Assembly (NCBI GenBank): GCA_006384855.1
Contig: VCJN01003306.1
Span: forward strand, 58,223 to 122,222
Direction: 5' to 3'
DNA from: Tetraselmis striata
Taxonomy: Eukaryota > Chlorophyta > Chlorodendrophyceae > Chlorodendrales > Chlorodendraceae
DNA length: 64,000 nt
Shown here in pieces: positions 52,915 to 62,960 of this stretch. Position 1 is the first letter of the stretch. Each line of letters begins with the position of its first letter. The translations under genes were made by a program, and so were the position numbers. The notes beneath the pieces are model-generated. The model ran no database searches. It was not told the DNA's origin and saw only the letters and a list, made by a program, of their open reading frames with translations.

Positions 52915-53065
52915 CCCTACGGGTACTCGTACCGTCTGTCTCGCCTCGTAGTCGCTCGTACTGTCGCCTCGTCGACCTCGTACTAGTACTTCGCCTTCGC
53001 TTGTACTCGCACTCGCTGTGCTCGTACTCGTACTTCGCCTTCCTTGTACCGGTACCCGTTCTCGT
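52915..53065. repeat. CTCGTAC/TACTCG low-complexity block
   Basis: Short imperfect repeats of ACTCGTAC, TCGCCT and GTAC between the 245-bp array and the recombinase fragment. Frames through it are Ser/Tyr/Val repeats and do not look like a conserved protein. Confidence 0.6.
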
Positions 53066-53079
53066 TCGCCTCAGTCGCC

Positions 53080-53590
53080 AAATTTCTTTGCTCCTTCGTT
53101 GGCTCCAGCAGTACATGGTACAGCAGTGTAGAGTATATAACACCGTAATTTACAGTGCCAGATTCATGCGCGCGCAGCCCCGGATTGCGGCCCTGCCGCT
53201 CTATTTTGACGTCGCACGCGCAATGTACTGCGGTCAGCGCGGACTGCCAGCAACCCGGTGGGCAGTGACCCACGACGAGCCGGCGGCATCGTGGACATCG
53301 GCCACTGTTACATACCGGTTGCAGCTAGTGGCACATATGTTGGAGGAGCACCCGCCTCCTGGGTTTGTGTGGACGTCACACTCTCTCCGCAAAGGCGATG
53401 CCACTGCGGCGTACGCCATCGGCGTAGTGCTGCAGAAGATCAAGCACTTTGGCGGTTGGGTGCAGTTGTCCAGCGTCGTGCTCGACTAAATCAATCCCAC
53501 GGCGCTGCCGTGCGTGCCGGCTCTTTGGTTGGCTTACCCCTTAAGGTGGGCCGCCGCCAGCGACAGGCTGCCCGCCCATGGGCGGCATGA
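53080..53590 (+). pseudogene. DIRS-type tyrosine recombinase, probable catalytic Tyr codon replaced by stop
   Basis: The plus-strand frame ending at the TAA at 53487-53489 encodes the C-terminal catalytic part of a DIRS-element recombinase: YFDVARAMYCGQRGLP, a W-rich middle, then WTSHSLRKGDATAAYAIGV (the HxxR signature), IKHFGGW and SSVVLD. After the TAA the same frame continues INPTALP. In relatives the nucleophilic Tyr sits directly after VVLD (established for the family as I know it). The stop thus replaces the residue that attacks DNA. The N-terminal half is missing or lies in low-complexity sequence. Confidence 0.75.
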
Positions 53591-53613
53591 TGGCAAATGC
53601 GGCCCGCAATGGT

Positions 53614-53858
53614 TAAATGTTAATATTGGTAATATAGAGGTTTGATTACACCGGCTATTTTGTCACCGGTACTGGTAACGTTAAGATTCTAGTTTGAATG
53701 CTAGCTACATGTACTCGCAGTACGCGTACCGCTTGAACTTCCCGATGTCCAGCGGCGTTAGCCTTAGCATGCGACAGCGTTGCTACATGACGCACCTGCA
53801 CCACGCGGGGAGTCCACCTTCTGACTTTGCGCCAGCTCACCAACTGGCGCAATCCCAC
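53614..53858 (-). pseudogene. DIRS-like RNase H fragment, second copy
   Basis: Matches 48043-48270 at about 85-90% by eye, same orientation (minus). It lies tail to tail with the plus-strand recombinase. Direct repeats of about 30 bases (TGGCAAATGCGGCCC and AATGGTTAAA) at 53588-53618 and 53952-53983 bracket it. Confidence 0.7.
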
Positions 53859-54047
53859 GCACCCACCCCGCTATGCTACCCCTTTCAATGCGGACAGTAC
53901 GCCCCGTGGGCCTATCTACTCACACCCGAACAATGTAAGAGATTCGCATCTTTGGCAAATGCGGCCCCACAATGGTTAAACGTCGGAATAAAATGTGCGT
54001 TACGGGTTACATGGCATATGACAACCAACATTGCATCACTTTCAATG

Positions 54048-54102
54048 TCGATTTACCTGTGAGTGAGGAAATCCATTACTCACAGCCTCACAGGTAAATC
54101 GA
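54048..54102. repeat. Perfect 16-bp hairpin at a rearrangement junction
   Basis: TCGATTTACCTGTGAG at 54048-54063 and its exact complement at 54087-54102, with a 23-base loop. The right arm belongs to the gypsy integrase fragment; the left arm is an inverted duplicate of it. This is a fold-back junction between DIRS and gypsy pieces. Confidence 0.7.
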
Positions 54103-55130
54103 GAATGAAGGCCAAACCAACCGAATGCCATGGACGTGGTGGCTTGGGTAGCGGTTGCGTCGGTGCTGCCGGCTGTGGGCGAGAACGTACCCGCCTACAG
54201 GTTGGACAATTATCACAATAGGCTTTCACATTATCACGTATACGCGTCCACCAAAAACGATCCAAGGTATTTTGCTCGGTGCCCACTAGTATCATGTAAC
54301 TAATACGAAATGTTAATGAGCTAACGGTTATTCGGAATATATAGACATGTATGTCTCCGAAAAAAATCCGGTCATATTTGGACAGATGTCTCGACTTTAT
54401 CCACCTCCTCCCCCCATTCGGAAGTCGTCTGCCTCATACCCCGTGGTTATCATGTCGAGTATGTCATCACTTACCTCTAGCGTACTCACACTCATAAAAG
54501 CTATGGCAGTACAAATGGGTTGTGAACAATCAAATTCAAGTGCCTCAGCCGTGTTCGGCACATCCCACGTCCAATAAGGGCCACCGAAACTTAAGGGTTT
54601 TAAATCCGGTCTACGAGACAACGTGCGCATCTGCCGCATTCCACTTGCCTTTTATGTCTGCAAAGGACATTGCATCAACATCTATAAGACTGTAAGTCGC
54701 GAACATAGCTAGCTTGGCGCCTATTTATCCGTTCTACAAGTTGCCTGGGCAAATGCCGCGTAGGGTGTCATGGTTTGAAACAACAAGGAATCGACGGCAA
54801 CCTTGCTTCAACATAACACCTCCACTGCTTAATAGACCCACAGATGGCTAACTCCTCTAGGTCATAAGCATAGTAATTATTACCGCGCCCAGTTGCATTC
54901 AGCTTCCGCGCCTAGTACGCTACCGGCTGTGGGCCTCCTCCCAGGCTGATGTTCTGCAATGAAACTGCAGCTAGTAGCCCTACGTCGGACGTATCTGTCG
55001 CTATGATGAACGTCACATCAATGTCTACTTCCGGTATGCTCAGACAAGGTGCGGAAATCAAACGCAGACGAAGAGTATCGAAAGCTTCATGACAGCCATG
55101 ACTCAAGTCTACAAACAAAATTCATCCATA
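54080..55130 (-). pseudogene. Ty3/gypsy RNase H and integrase zinc finger, degenerate
   Basis: Minus-strand pieces in the expected order are RNase H (FDTLRLRLISAPCLSIPE and IIATDTSDVGLLAAV, 55118-54912), a connecting segment (54639-54397) and the integrase zinc-binding end (WWTRIRDNVKAYCDNC and PTCRRVRSRPQPAAPTQP, 54295-54080). Frames are broken between pieces. Same family as 4741-6080. Confidence 0.75.
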
Positions 55131-55739
55131 ATATCATCAGGTATACAACATTCATTGTCCACCAACCATATACGAACGGGCCACGGCGCAGGGCGGACAT
55201 TAACACTCGTCGAAACGGGGTCCGCTTAACCGCGTTGAATGGACAGTAGCACTATTTGGTGATAAAGGGGTAAACATTGGCGTTTTAGCCGGGAACTCTT
55301 GGACTAATTTCCCATGCTTTGTCATAGCATCAAATTTATCTCAAGCTGGTAGTATAAAACACCTAGAGCATTATTGCGGTTCGCTTTACGACAATGTTCA
55401 AAGTGTGCAACAATTTGTTCCGCTATTTCCATGGTGGGTGAGTATCTACTCGTTCACCAGGCATATCCGGTTCTAAAACTGATTCATTCATTGACTAAAA
55501 AAATGGGAGATCTTTATTATGGGTATGTAATGCCTCATTATTTGCACATACGTTTAGAGTAAAATAGAACAGAGGGACGAGGAAATGGAATAGAGGAGAC
55601 TTTCGCCGTCTCCGAGTTCGGCTCGCTGGCCCCGCACGCCCGCACGCTGAGGCTTTCTTGGTGGAGCTCGCGAATGCTAGCCACACGCACACTAGCCAGA
55701 AAATCGGCCAGCTCTTGCCTGCGTGGCGCCGCCGTTTCT

Positions 55740-56170
55740 CCTCGCTCATCAACATGGCACATGCAGACACCGTTCTTGGCGGGGTCGCGGCGGCGCGCGG
55801 CACGTGATGGTGCTCCTGCGCCTTCGTCGCGTCGCTCGTCAGCCTGTGTTGCTATGACCCGGGTCATCGACTTCAAGCGCACTCGCCGCGGCTAATGGTC
55901 TACCCCATGGGCAGTGGTTCCCATTGGTTTCATGTTTCCCTTTCGGTCTTTCTGGTCGTTCCTTGGCGTCAGTGTTTCCTTTGACCCTTTGGTTCCTTGG
56001 CAGCTTGGCGACTTCCTGGTTTCCTTGGCCCTTCCTTGGTTCTTGGCTCCCTGGCCTCCTGCTTGACCCTTGGTTTCAGGCTTATGTCTCTCTTTTGCTG
56101 GCAACCTTTCACAACTGCTATTAGTTTTGTTTGTAGTGCGCATATGATAAAGCACCGATGTAAGCATTGT
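55740..56170 (+). repeat. Dispersed repeat family D, plus copy
   Basis: Aligns with 31530-31925 from GCTCATCAACATGGCACATG to the end AAGCACCGATGTAA. It lies between the RNase H and gag pieces of the minus-strand gypsy remains, so it may have inserted into that element. The region 55140-55740 on its left has no recognised feature. Confidence 0.7.
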
Positions 56171-56359
56171 TCGAATAGAGGGACGATGTGCAGATTGAGG
56201 GGTCAAAGATACGATCACATGTCTATCTCCACGTACTAGAAGTATGGACACGTTTGGGACGGCTAATAGCTTTTACTTGACGACGACTCGATAACTTTTT
56301 GAACAGAAGTAAAAAACATACTTTTCGTATCGGATGCTTTACTACTTGTAAACGCATCT

Positions 56360-57954
56360 TTAGGTGCAAAAGGGGCAATGGGCAGAATCTGACGGTACAT
56401 CATCATGCTCATGAACAAAGGGAAGTACATTATCCACATCACTTGCTACATGCAAGGATTGGTTATTATTTAAGTCCCCAATTACCTGGTCTACTGTCAT
56501 TACCAGTAGTCGCAGGGGACCCCTATTTATCCGGTCAGTCCTTAAACGTATATGACCCTCCTTGCCGCACTTAAAGCAAGTGCGGTGGTTGAAGCGCTCA
56601 TTGACAATAGCTTTGCCGAGTTTCTTGATGGCCATAATATTGTCGTACTCATGCTTGCGTTTCAGCGCTTCGCTAGCAAGTGGCTTGCCGTCCTTATCAG
56701 CCGGTTTGCCTCTCTTAGGTCGGGTCTTCGCGAACGACTGCTCCTCGGCGCGACGCTTCTTGCCACCCTTATGCTTACGCTTCTTGCGACTCCCCTCGCC
56801 ACAACAGTTGTCGTCCGCTCCAATCCTCGAGTCGTCGTTGTCGGGGGTACGGCCGTTTTTTGGCTTGGTCTTTTCGGCGAGAGGCCGATTACCGCTGATC
56901 ATGCCATTACAGGCACATACATCGACAGACTTGCGCTTCTCTTCAGTTACAATGTGCCGACTTCCTTAATTCGGGATGACGGAGTCCTTCAGCGACTATA
57001 ATACATTTAAGCTCACAAGACAATACTTGACGAGATTTTGATGATATGTCGTCGAACTCATGTGCATATTCAGAAAATGTCGCGGGCGCTCCATCACGGC
57101 ATGCGATGACCTGTAGTATAACGAACTAAACTTGCTTGATGCACGCCTCTCGTTGAAGATCAGGTACTTGAGCCGATTTACGTACGGTTGTGACAAACGC
57201 GGTAGCATGCCGATCTGTATCATATTCATTTTCGTACGACCGCCACCTTTTCAGTAGTCGTCCTTTCAGCTTTTGTACGATATACATTAGTCATGCATGT
57301 GAATTAGAGTGACGTTTTACCGATTTGGCCAAGCATCTCGGGTATTCCATGAAGCAAGATGTCGAGAGCGTTGGTGCCGTCGTTGTCGACTTCATGCGGC
57401 TGCGGTGCAGCCTTACGCCGCGACTATGATAACTTCGCCTCGGGTTTTTTGTACCACAGTCCAAGGTACATGTCGCAATACTTCCAAACGGTCGATCGAA
57501 TTGTGTCAATATGTCGACAGCCATATAGTCGTTGACGACCTCCCACAAAGATGACTCGTCGCAGCCAAATTAAAACGGTACCATCTAATAGGTACGCCAG
57601 GTAACTCTTGCTGCTGCCTACACCAAAGTCGACACTGCCTGATAAACGTTCGATCATGTATCTATCGACGACTGCCGAGTGTATAGCTTGCGCTGCGACG
57701 TAGGGATCGGCACGACGCCATAGACCACGTAGGTGCGAAGCTATCCCGGTCGTATAGTACGGACGATCAGTGCCAGGGTCGATGATGATTCGATTAGGAA
57801 CACGCGGAGCGTGGTCAGCAGGTGGGTCGGCCGCTACTTGTGGGCTGGCAAACTGTATCAGATTTTCGTTCACTAGCGGCTCAGCACGGCAAGGCCAACG
57901 AGTATTATTCTTCAGGTCATAAACAATCACTCGAGCCTCTGCATAAAGCATCAT
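56360..57954 (-). pseudogene. Gag-like region with a damaged zinc knuckle
   Basis: Minus-strand open pieces run from 57954 to 56360. The most telling is the last (56902-56360): a Lys/Arg-rich segment, then CFKCGKEGHIRLR, a CCHC knuckle whose last Cys is replaced by Thr. Upstream pieces (57954-57424 and 57229-56996) have no recognised domain but lie where a gag matrix/capsid would be. It may be the 5' part of the gypsy element whose RNase H and integrase lie at 55.1-54.1 kb. Confidence 0.5.
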
Positions 57955-58349
57955 GTTCCATCGATAGTCACACTGTCGAACAACTTGAGGTCAGCCGGAT
58001 TCGTTGTTATTCCGGTTTCAGTTTGCAGCATACGTGCTGCGAGGTTGCGAATTGACAGGTCGCGATAAGCGTCGAACTTCCACACGGCAGACCAGAAAAA
58101 CAATTTTATTACGACTCGATTCAATGGTCATCACGATGTCACGGCTAGCACCACCTCCATTGCCTGAGGTCGCGAATGCCGACCGACACCGCTGTGGGAG
58201 GGTAGTTTAGAATATGCGTCCTGCTCACTATAGCCGCCAAATGCGCGCGCGAAAAGTTGCGCCTCATCATGTCACTCATTATACAACAAACGAGGAGTAC
58301 TTGTAGTGGTAGACTTGAAGAATCTGGAGCAACACTCGCTCCGAAACCA

Positions 58350-58680
58350 GTGCGACAATCTCCGCCGTTTGGAGACCTTTATAACAAACCAAGGTGGTGC
58401 AAAGACGAGAGACTTCGGTGTTTTGAGAATACAAATACGTTTGGTTACAAGGTTGCCACCACCCGTTGCTATATATAACTACTGTGGTTGGCGTCGGCAC
58501 GAGTCGTCAGACCATGCCGACCTATGTAGCAGCACGCTCATTGCAAAGAGCGTCACCGTGGAGAGTCGAACAAAAGACAAAACGTCTGCCTCGTTATGGT
58601 ATGGCAATACTAAGTACATTGTCTGGTACTGACAAGTACCGAGCCGACATATACGGACCTCGTGTAAGTGGATGATAATA
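58350..58680 (+). repeat. Dispersed repeat family A, plus copy
   Basis: Near full-length match to 47640-47980, starting TCCGCCGTTTGGAGACCTT and ending TACGGACCTCG. Non-coding. The flanks 57960-58350 and 58680-59420 hold nothing recognised, apart from a possible LTR starting near 59104 (TGTTGGGCTC). Confidence 0.7.
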
Positions 58681-59422
58681 CCATGAGTAAAACATAGTAA
58701 CCTTGATGTACCTGTTACCCAGGTACATAGAGTATTATGGAAACTGCCGATGCGGCTACCGACAACATCAGTTGCCGCTCGGTATTTATAGTCACCACCG
58801 CAGCACACCAATTGTAATTCAGTTCTCACAATATCTCAACCAACCAGTCTCCTTACGACTCCGAAAACCATCAACAACCATCAAGCCTGCAAACTCAAGA
58901 AGATCCCCGTGGCAAGGGCAATCTTGTCCGAGTTTAATAAACAACGTCGTGAGCGGTGTGACAAAAACCATGACGACGACTGGGACGTGAAAGCGGCCCA
59001 AACTTGGAATAGAATTATGACAAGTACTAGAGCCCCAATAGCTTACCGACCTTTCGAGAATATAGGGAGATGAAAATATCCAAGGAGCATTAAAGCATCT
59101 GACTGTTGGGCTCACGACCCTAACTGTTGGCTCAATCAGTGTTAAGCCAACAAAATGTTTTGTTTAGGCATAGTAGTTGGACATGTAAACCCTTGTGTCT
59201 GCAGACAATCGTTTTGTCTCCCCGCATGCATGAACTCCTTGAAAGGGATGCATGTTGGTGTGAGCAACCTTTGGCTATCGGTGATGTGGATGTGCTCAAC
59301 CGGTTGTATCCCCTGCTGGGGGACGCCCTACATGTGGGTCATGGTGCTGACCGCCCGTGTCATATTGACAAGTTTACCAATAGTTAAAGATATCTTTGAC
59401 ATTGCTGGCCAGCAACACCATC

Positions 59423-61125
59423 ATGCCACCAAAACCGCCAACTGTTGATGATGTTGGGCCTGTGCGCTTGAAACGCAAGGCCGGTAATGACCCTCAGGCC
59501 ATTCACCATTATTTAGATGACAACAAACGCAGACGCCGCCGGTTAACCCATCGGGCTCATAAGCCTACCGAGTCGCCGACTAAGGAGGCTGTTGAACCAA
59601 TACCTGATCCGAAACCAATTTTCGAACTAGAGCCTCCTACGATGGTTGGTAAAAGTTCACAAACTCAGTCTCCTGAATGCTAATGAGGCCGTTCAGACCG
59701 TCACTGAGTTTATCGAGGCTTGTCATGCCAGTATGGATGACCGGGCTTGCCAAGCCAATTCTGTGGATGATACTCCGATGCATGATGCCGATAACTATCC
59801 GTTATTTGACTAGGAAGAGTGGGATGAAATAAATGCCTTATACGGTCCCTTCACCATGGACGGAGCGGCAATCGCTGCATCCTCCAAAGTCACATCTTGC
59901 TTATGTTCTCCCACTAACTCTTTCCTTGACGCTGACAAGGGTGATCACTACATCTGGTTGAACCCCCCTTTTGAGAAAATCCCAGAGTTCATTTCTAGTT
60001 TTGAGTTCAAAAGGCAGCGCAACCCATTTAATATTTCTGCAGTTATTGCCATACCTTGTTGGAAGACTAATAAGTCTATCCGTCACATTTTTGAGCTTTT
60101 ACAAGAGACTTGACACTTACCCTAAAGATACATATATTTATGCTAAAACTGACGCTGAGAACTCAACTAAACTAATGCCTATGGGCCCCACACCCTTTCC
60201 AGTCGATCTTTATCTTGCCGTCCATACGGTTGAGGATCGTTTGTTGCAGACTCAGCCGGAGGATTCACTAAATCCGGTGGAAGCACGCTTCACAAATATT
60301 ACCAGCGCGGTTTTCCCTTTTACTACCCAGAATGTTCATACCGATCTACTCACCACCGAGGCTAAAGTTACCTCTGATGAGACTTTGCTCCCTCAGGATT
60401 TTACTACTTTTGTTGATAGCGGAGCGGGCCTTAACTTTGTATCATGGGATATAATTGTTCAAAAATACCATTTGACGACTACCATGCTACCTCGAACTCT
60501 CAAAACTTTATTGGCAGATGGCATTACTTCTCGTATTGCCAAGTAATCGGTTTCCCTCACATTGGCATTTATGGGGGGATTTCAAACTAAAGTAGAGTTT
60601 GTTTGTCTGTCAACAAACCACGCACCAATTTCAATTGGTGTTGGGCATGCCTTGGTTGCGGGATAACAATCCCGACTTGACTAACAATCGATAACAATCG
60701 ATTGGACTACATGTCATATCACTGACCGTCATACCGAAATTCCTTTATTAGTTACTTCTTATCATATGCTGCGAAATGCTTATGTTAAGTCGGTCTCAGC
60801 TAATAAAATGGCAAGAGCCATGCGCGAGACTGTTTCAGGCCATCGGAGGGATTGATACTACTTTCCTCTTGGCCACTTTTCTGCGGACTTTGTCCCTACT
60901 ACTAACAAGGAAGAAACTGATGACCATGTCAATGATTATACTGATTTTGGTCTTGAATACAATGAAAAGGTCAGGGCATTATTGACAAAATATGGGCATG
61001 ACAAAGCCACTCTTCCTGATTTACCACCTAGTAGACGAAAGTTTGATCATCACATAGACCTCTTTGATGATGCCCAACCACCTAAGGGCCACATCACTGT
61101 GAGATTCAGATGTGACGCAAGTGTG
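59423..61125 (+). pseudogene. Ty3/gypsy element: basic N-terminal ORF, NPPF segment, protease, RT start
   Basis: Broken plus-strand frames in order are a basic ORF from ATG 59423 (VRLKRKAGNDPQAIHHYLDD); a segment GDHYIWLNPPFEKIPEFISS to ISAVIAIPCW (59943-60065), which resembles motif IV and the following strand of Dam-type adenine methyltransferases found in some algal and coral gypsy elements; a retropepsin with FVDSGAGLNFVSWD and LLADG (about 60410-60530); and LPPSRRKFDHHIDLFDDAQP then PKGHITV (61018-61105), the typical gypsy RT start. Stops at 59681, 59812, 60111 and 60544 and several shifts show decay. The RT resumes at 62345 after an insertion. Confidence 0.7.
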
Positions 61126-62345
61126 CCCTAATGGTGACGAACGACGACATAGGGGACGATACGGGACGGACGAGGGACGTGGATTTCATACCGAGTAGCG
61201 ACGACTATCGCGCGCGACCTGTAAAGTACTATATGAATTTCTCGTTTCGATAATTTCATCAAATTGATATGCGCACGCGGGCTCGCGTGTCGCGCGCCGA
61301 CGCGGAGTACCCGGGCTAAGTACAGGCGGCTGCACGTACTCGCTGCACATCGCTGCACATCGCTGACCCCGCGGTGTGCGGCGATGTGCGGCACGACGGG
61401 CGGAGGTGTGGGCGGATGTAGGTGGTACGGTAGGTGGTAGGCGGTAGGTGGTGTTCGTAGGTGCGCGTTTTAATGGAGCCGCCCTAACTGCTGATGATTG
61501 TGTAACGCCCCAGCACGCGCATGAAGTACGGGGTCGCCTGGCGGTCACCGTCGCTCACCGCTGAACCAAGCGCGGACAGCCGCGCACTCGCATTTGTGCT
61601 CCCCGCCGGTGGTGGGCTACATCCACCCCAACTCTCACGCCCCCCCCCCCCCCCCCCCCCCCCCGCGCGCGCGGCAGCAGGCATGCCGGGAGAGGGATGG
61701 ATATCGAGTGTGTCGAAGAATGGCGTGTACACATGCAAGCACTGCCACGGCATCGTGACGGGCAGTAGTGAAAGGACGGCGCGAGAGCGGCACTTCCGGA
61801 AATACCCGAACTGTAGCCACTAATTGAAGCGTGCGGCTAAGTTGCACCGCAAGGCCGCCTTATTACAAGCAGCAGCAGCAGGGCGGCAGCAGCAGCGGCA
61901 GCAGCGGCAGGGCGGCAGCAGGAGTAGCTGCAGCCGTCGGAAACGGCCCGCCGGCGCCGGTCTCGGAGGACGATGTGATGGGTGTGGGGGAGGACCCCGT
62001 TGGCGAAGACGGTATGGACATCGACGCGCCTGCGTGGCCGCCGGCGAACGTGGAAGCTGCCGATGAGGGCGTGATAGGGAAAGGCGATCCCGGTGACTTC
62101 TACATGAAAGTCATCGCCAAGAAGTTCCGGGGAGTATGGCACTACGGCGTGATAACCGGCGTCGTTCCCGAGTGGGTGTTGGAGGACTACGGCGGGGCGA
62201 CAGAGTGGCGCGCTGTTTTCGAGGACGGTGACATTGTGGACCTTCTGCGTTCAGAGGTGAGTGGGCCCGGCCTGCGTGCTGGTGGCACCACTCAACTGCG
62301 GTTGTATGGAATCACACGCACCCGCCCGGTCGGCGTGGCAGGTTG
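61126..62345. mobile_element. Insertion of about 1.2 kb splitting the gypsy RT
   Basis: The RT sequence stops after GHITVRFR at about 61105-61125 and resumes with YINAVFDGTADGLG at about 62385. The inserted DNA is GC-rich and carries a gene fragment. Clear target duplications or terminal repeats were not found, so the mechanism is open. GACGA/ACGGGACGG short repeats occupy its left end (61130-61190), and GGTAGGTGGTAGGCGGTAGG lies at about 61430-61450. Confidence 0.55.
61521..62258 (+). pseudogene. BED-type zinc finger plus Tudor-like domain gene fragment
   Basis: First frame: after a poly(C)/poly-proline run (61641-61664) it reads SKNGVYTCKHCHGIVTGSS then ERHFRKYPNCSH and a stop. This is a C-x2-C...H-x5-C-x-H finger like the BED fingers of hAT-type transposases. 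In another frame, after a CAG repeat (61868-61915), an acidic stretch is followed by DFYMKVIAKKFRGVWHYGVI and EWRAVFEDGDIVDLLRSE, which resembles Tudor-like barrels (YEDGD.EDL). Right after RSE comes GTGAGT, a good splice donor at 62259, with no acceptor exon before the gypsy sequence resumes. It is thus probably the 5' part of a host or transposase gene, carried in and cut off. The stop between the two parts may lie in an intron or be a break. Confidence 0.5.
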
Positions 62346-62960
62346 TGGAGGCTATAAAAAAAACCCATGGAACCTTAATTTCAGGCTTATATTAATGCAG
62401 TTTTTGATGGCACGGCTGATGGACTTGGACAAGATACTACCATACTTAATGACTTTGTCCTATGGTACTTATATGATCTTATCATCTTCAGCCCGAACCC
62501 GGAGGACCGCCTTCGCCATCTTGAGCAAGTGGTGTCACGGCTTGCCAAACACCACTTATACTTATCACCTAAAAACTGCCACTGGGCTTAATCACACATT
62601 ACCTTTTTGAGACACTACCGAATTTGGAATTTTACCAAATCCAGAGAAATTTAAGGCCGTTACAGATTGGCCAGTGCCCCGCAATATTACTGATGTTCGT
62701 GCATTTTGGGTTTTGTCAGCTGTTACCGTAAGTTTATACCAGATTTCGCCAACTTTGCGAAACCCTTGTTTGATCGATCTTACTAAATTAGATACTATGA
62801 AAGCATGGACATCTATACACCGACAAGCCTTTCAGACTATTAAATGCAAGTTGACACACACTCCGGTGCTTATGGCCCCTGTTACGTGCCCTCAAGCTGA
62901 GTTCACCGTAGCCACCGAGCGATGCAAGTGGTTTTGCGGTAGGGGCTGTCTTGCTGGTTT
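62345..62960 (+). pseudogene. Ty3/gypsy RT palm and RNase H start, catalytic Asp lost
   Basis: YINAVFDGTADGLG, then LWYLYDLIIFSPNPEDRLRH, then LAKHHLYLSPKNCHWA. The YLDD box reads YLYD, so the first catalytic Asp is replaced by Tyr. It continues with DWPVPRNITDVRAFWVLSAV, AWTSIHRQAFQTIKCKLTHT and PVLMAPVTCPQAEFTVATE, the RNase H start. It ends at the LINE insertion point (about 62960). Confidence 0.75.

Noticed and set aside
53694..54062. Plus-strand ORF across the second DIRS copy
   Set aside because: It is the antisense of the RNase H fragment, as shown by comparison with 48110-48270.
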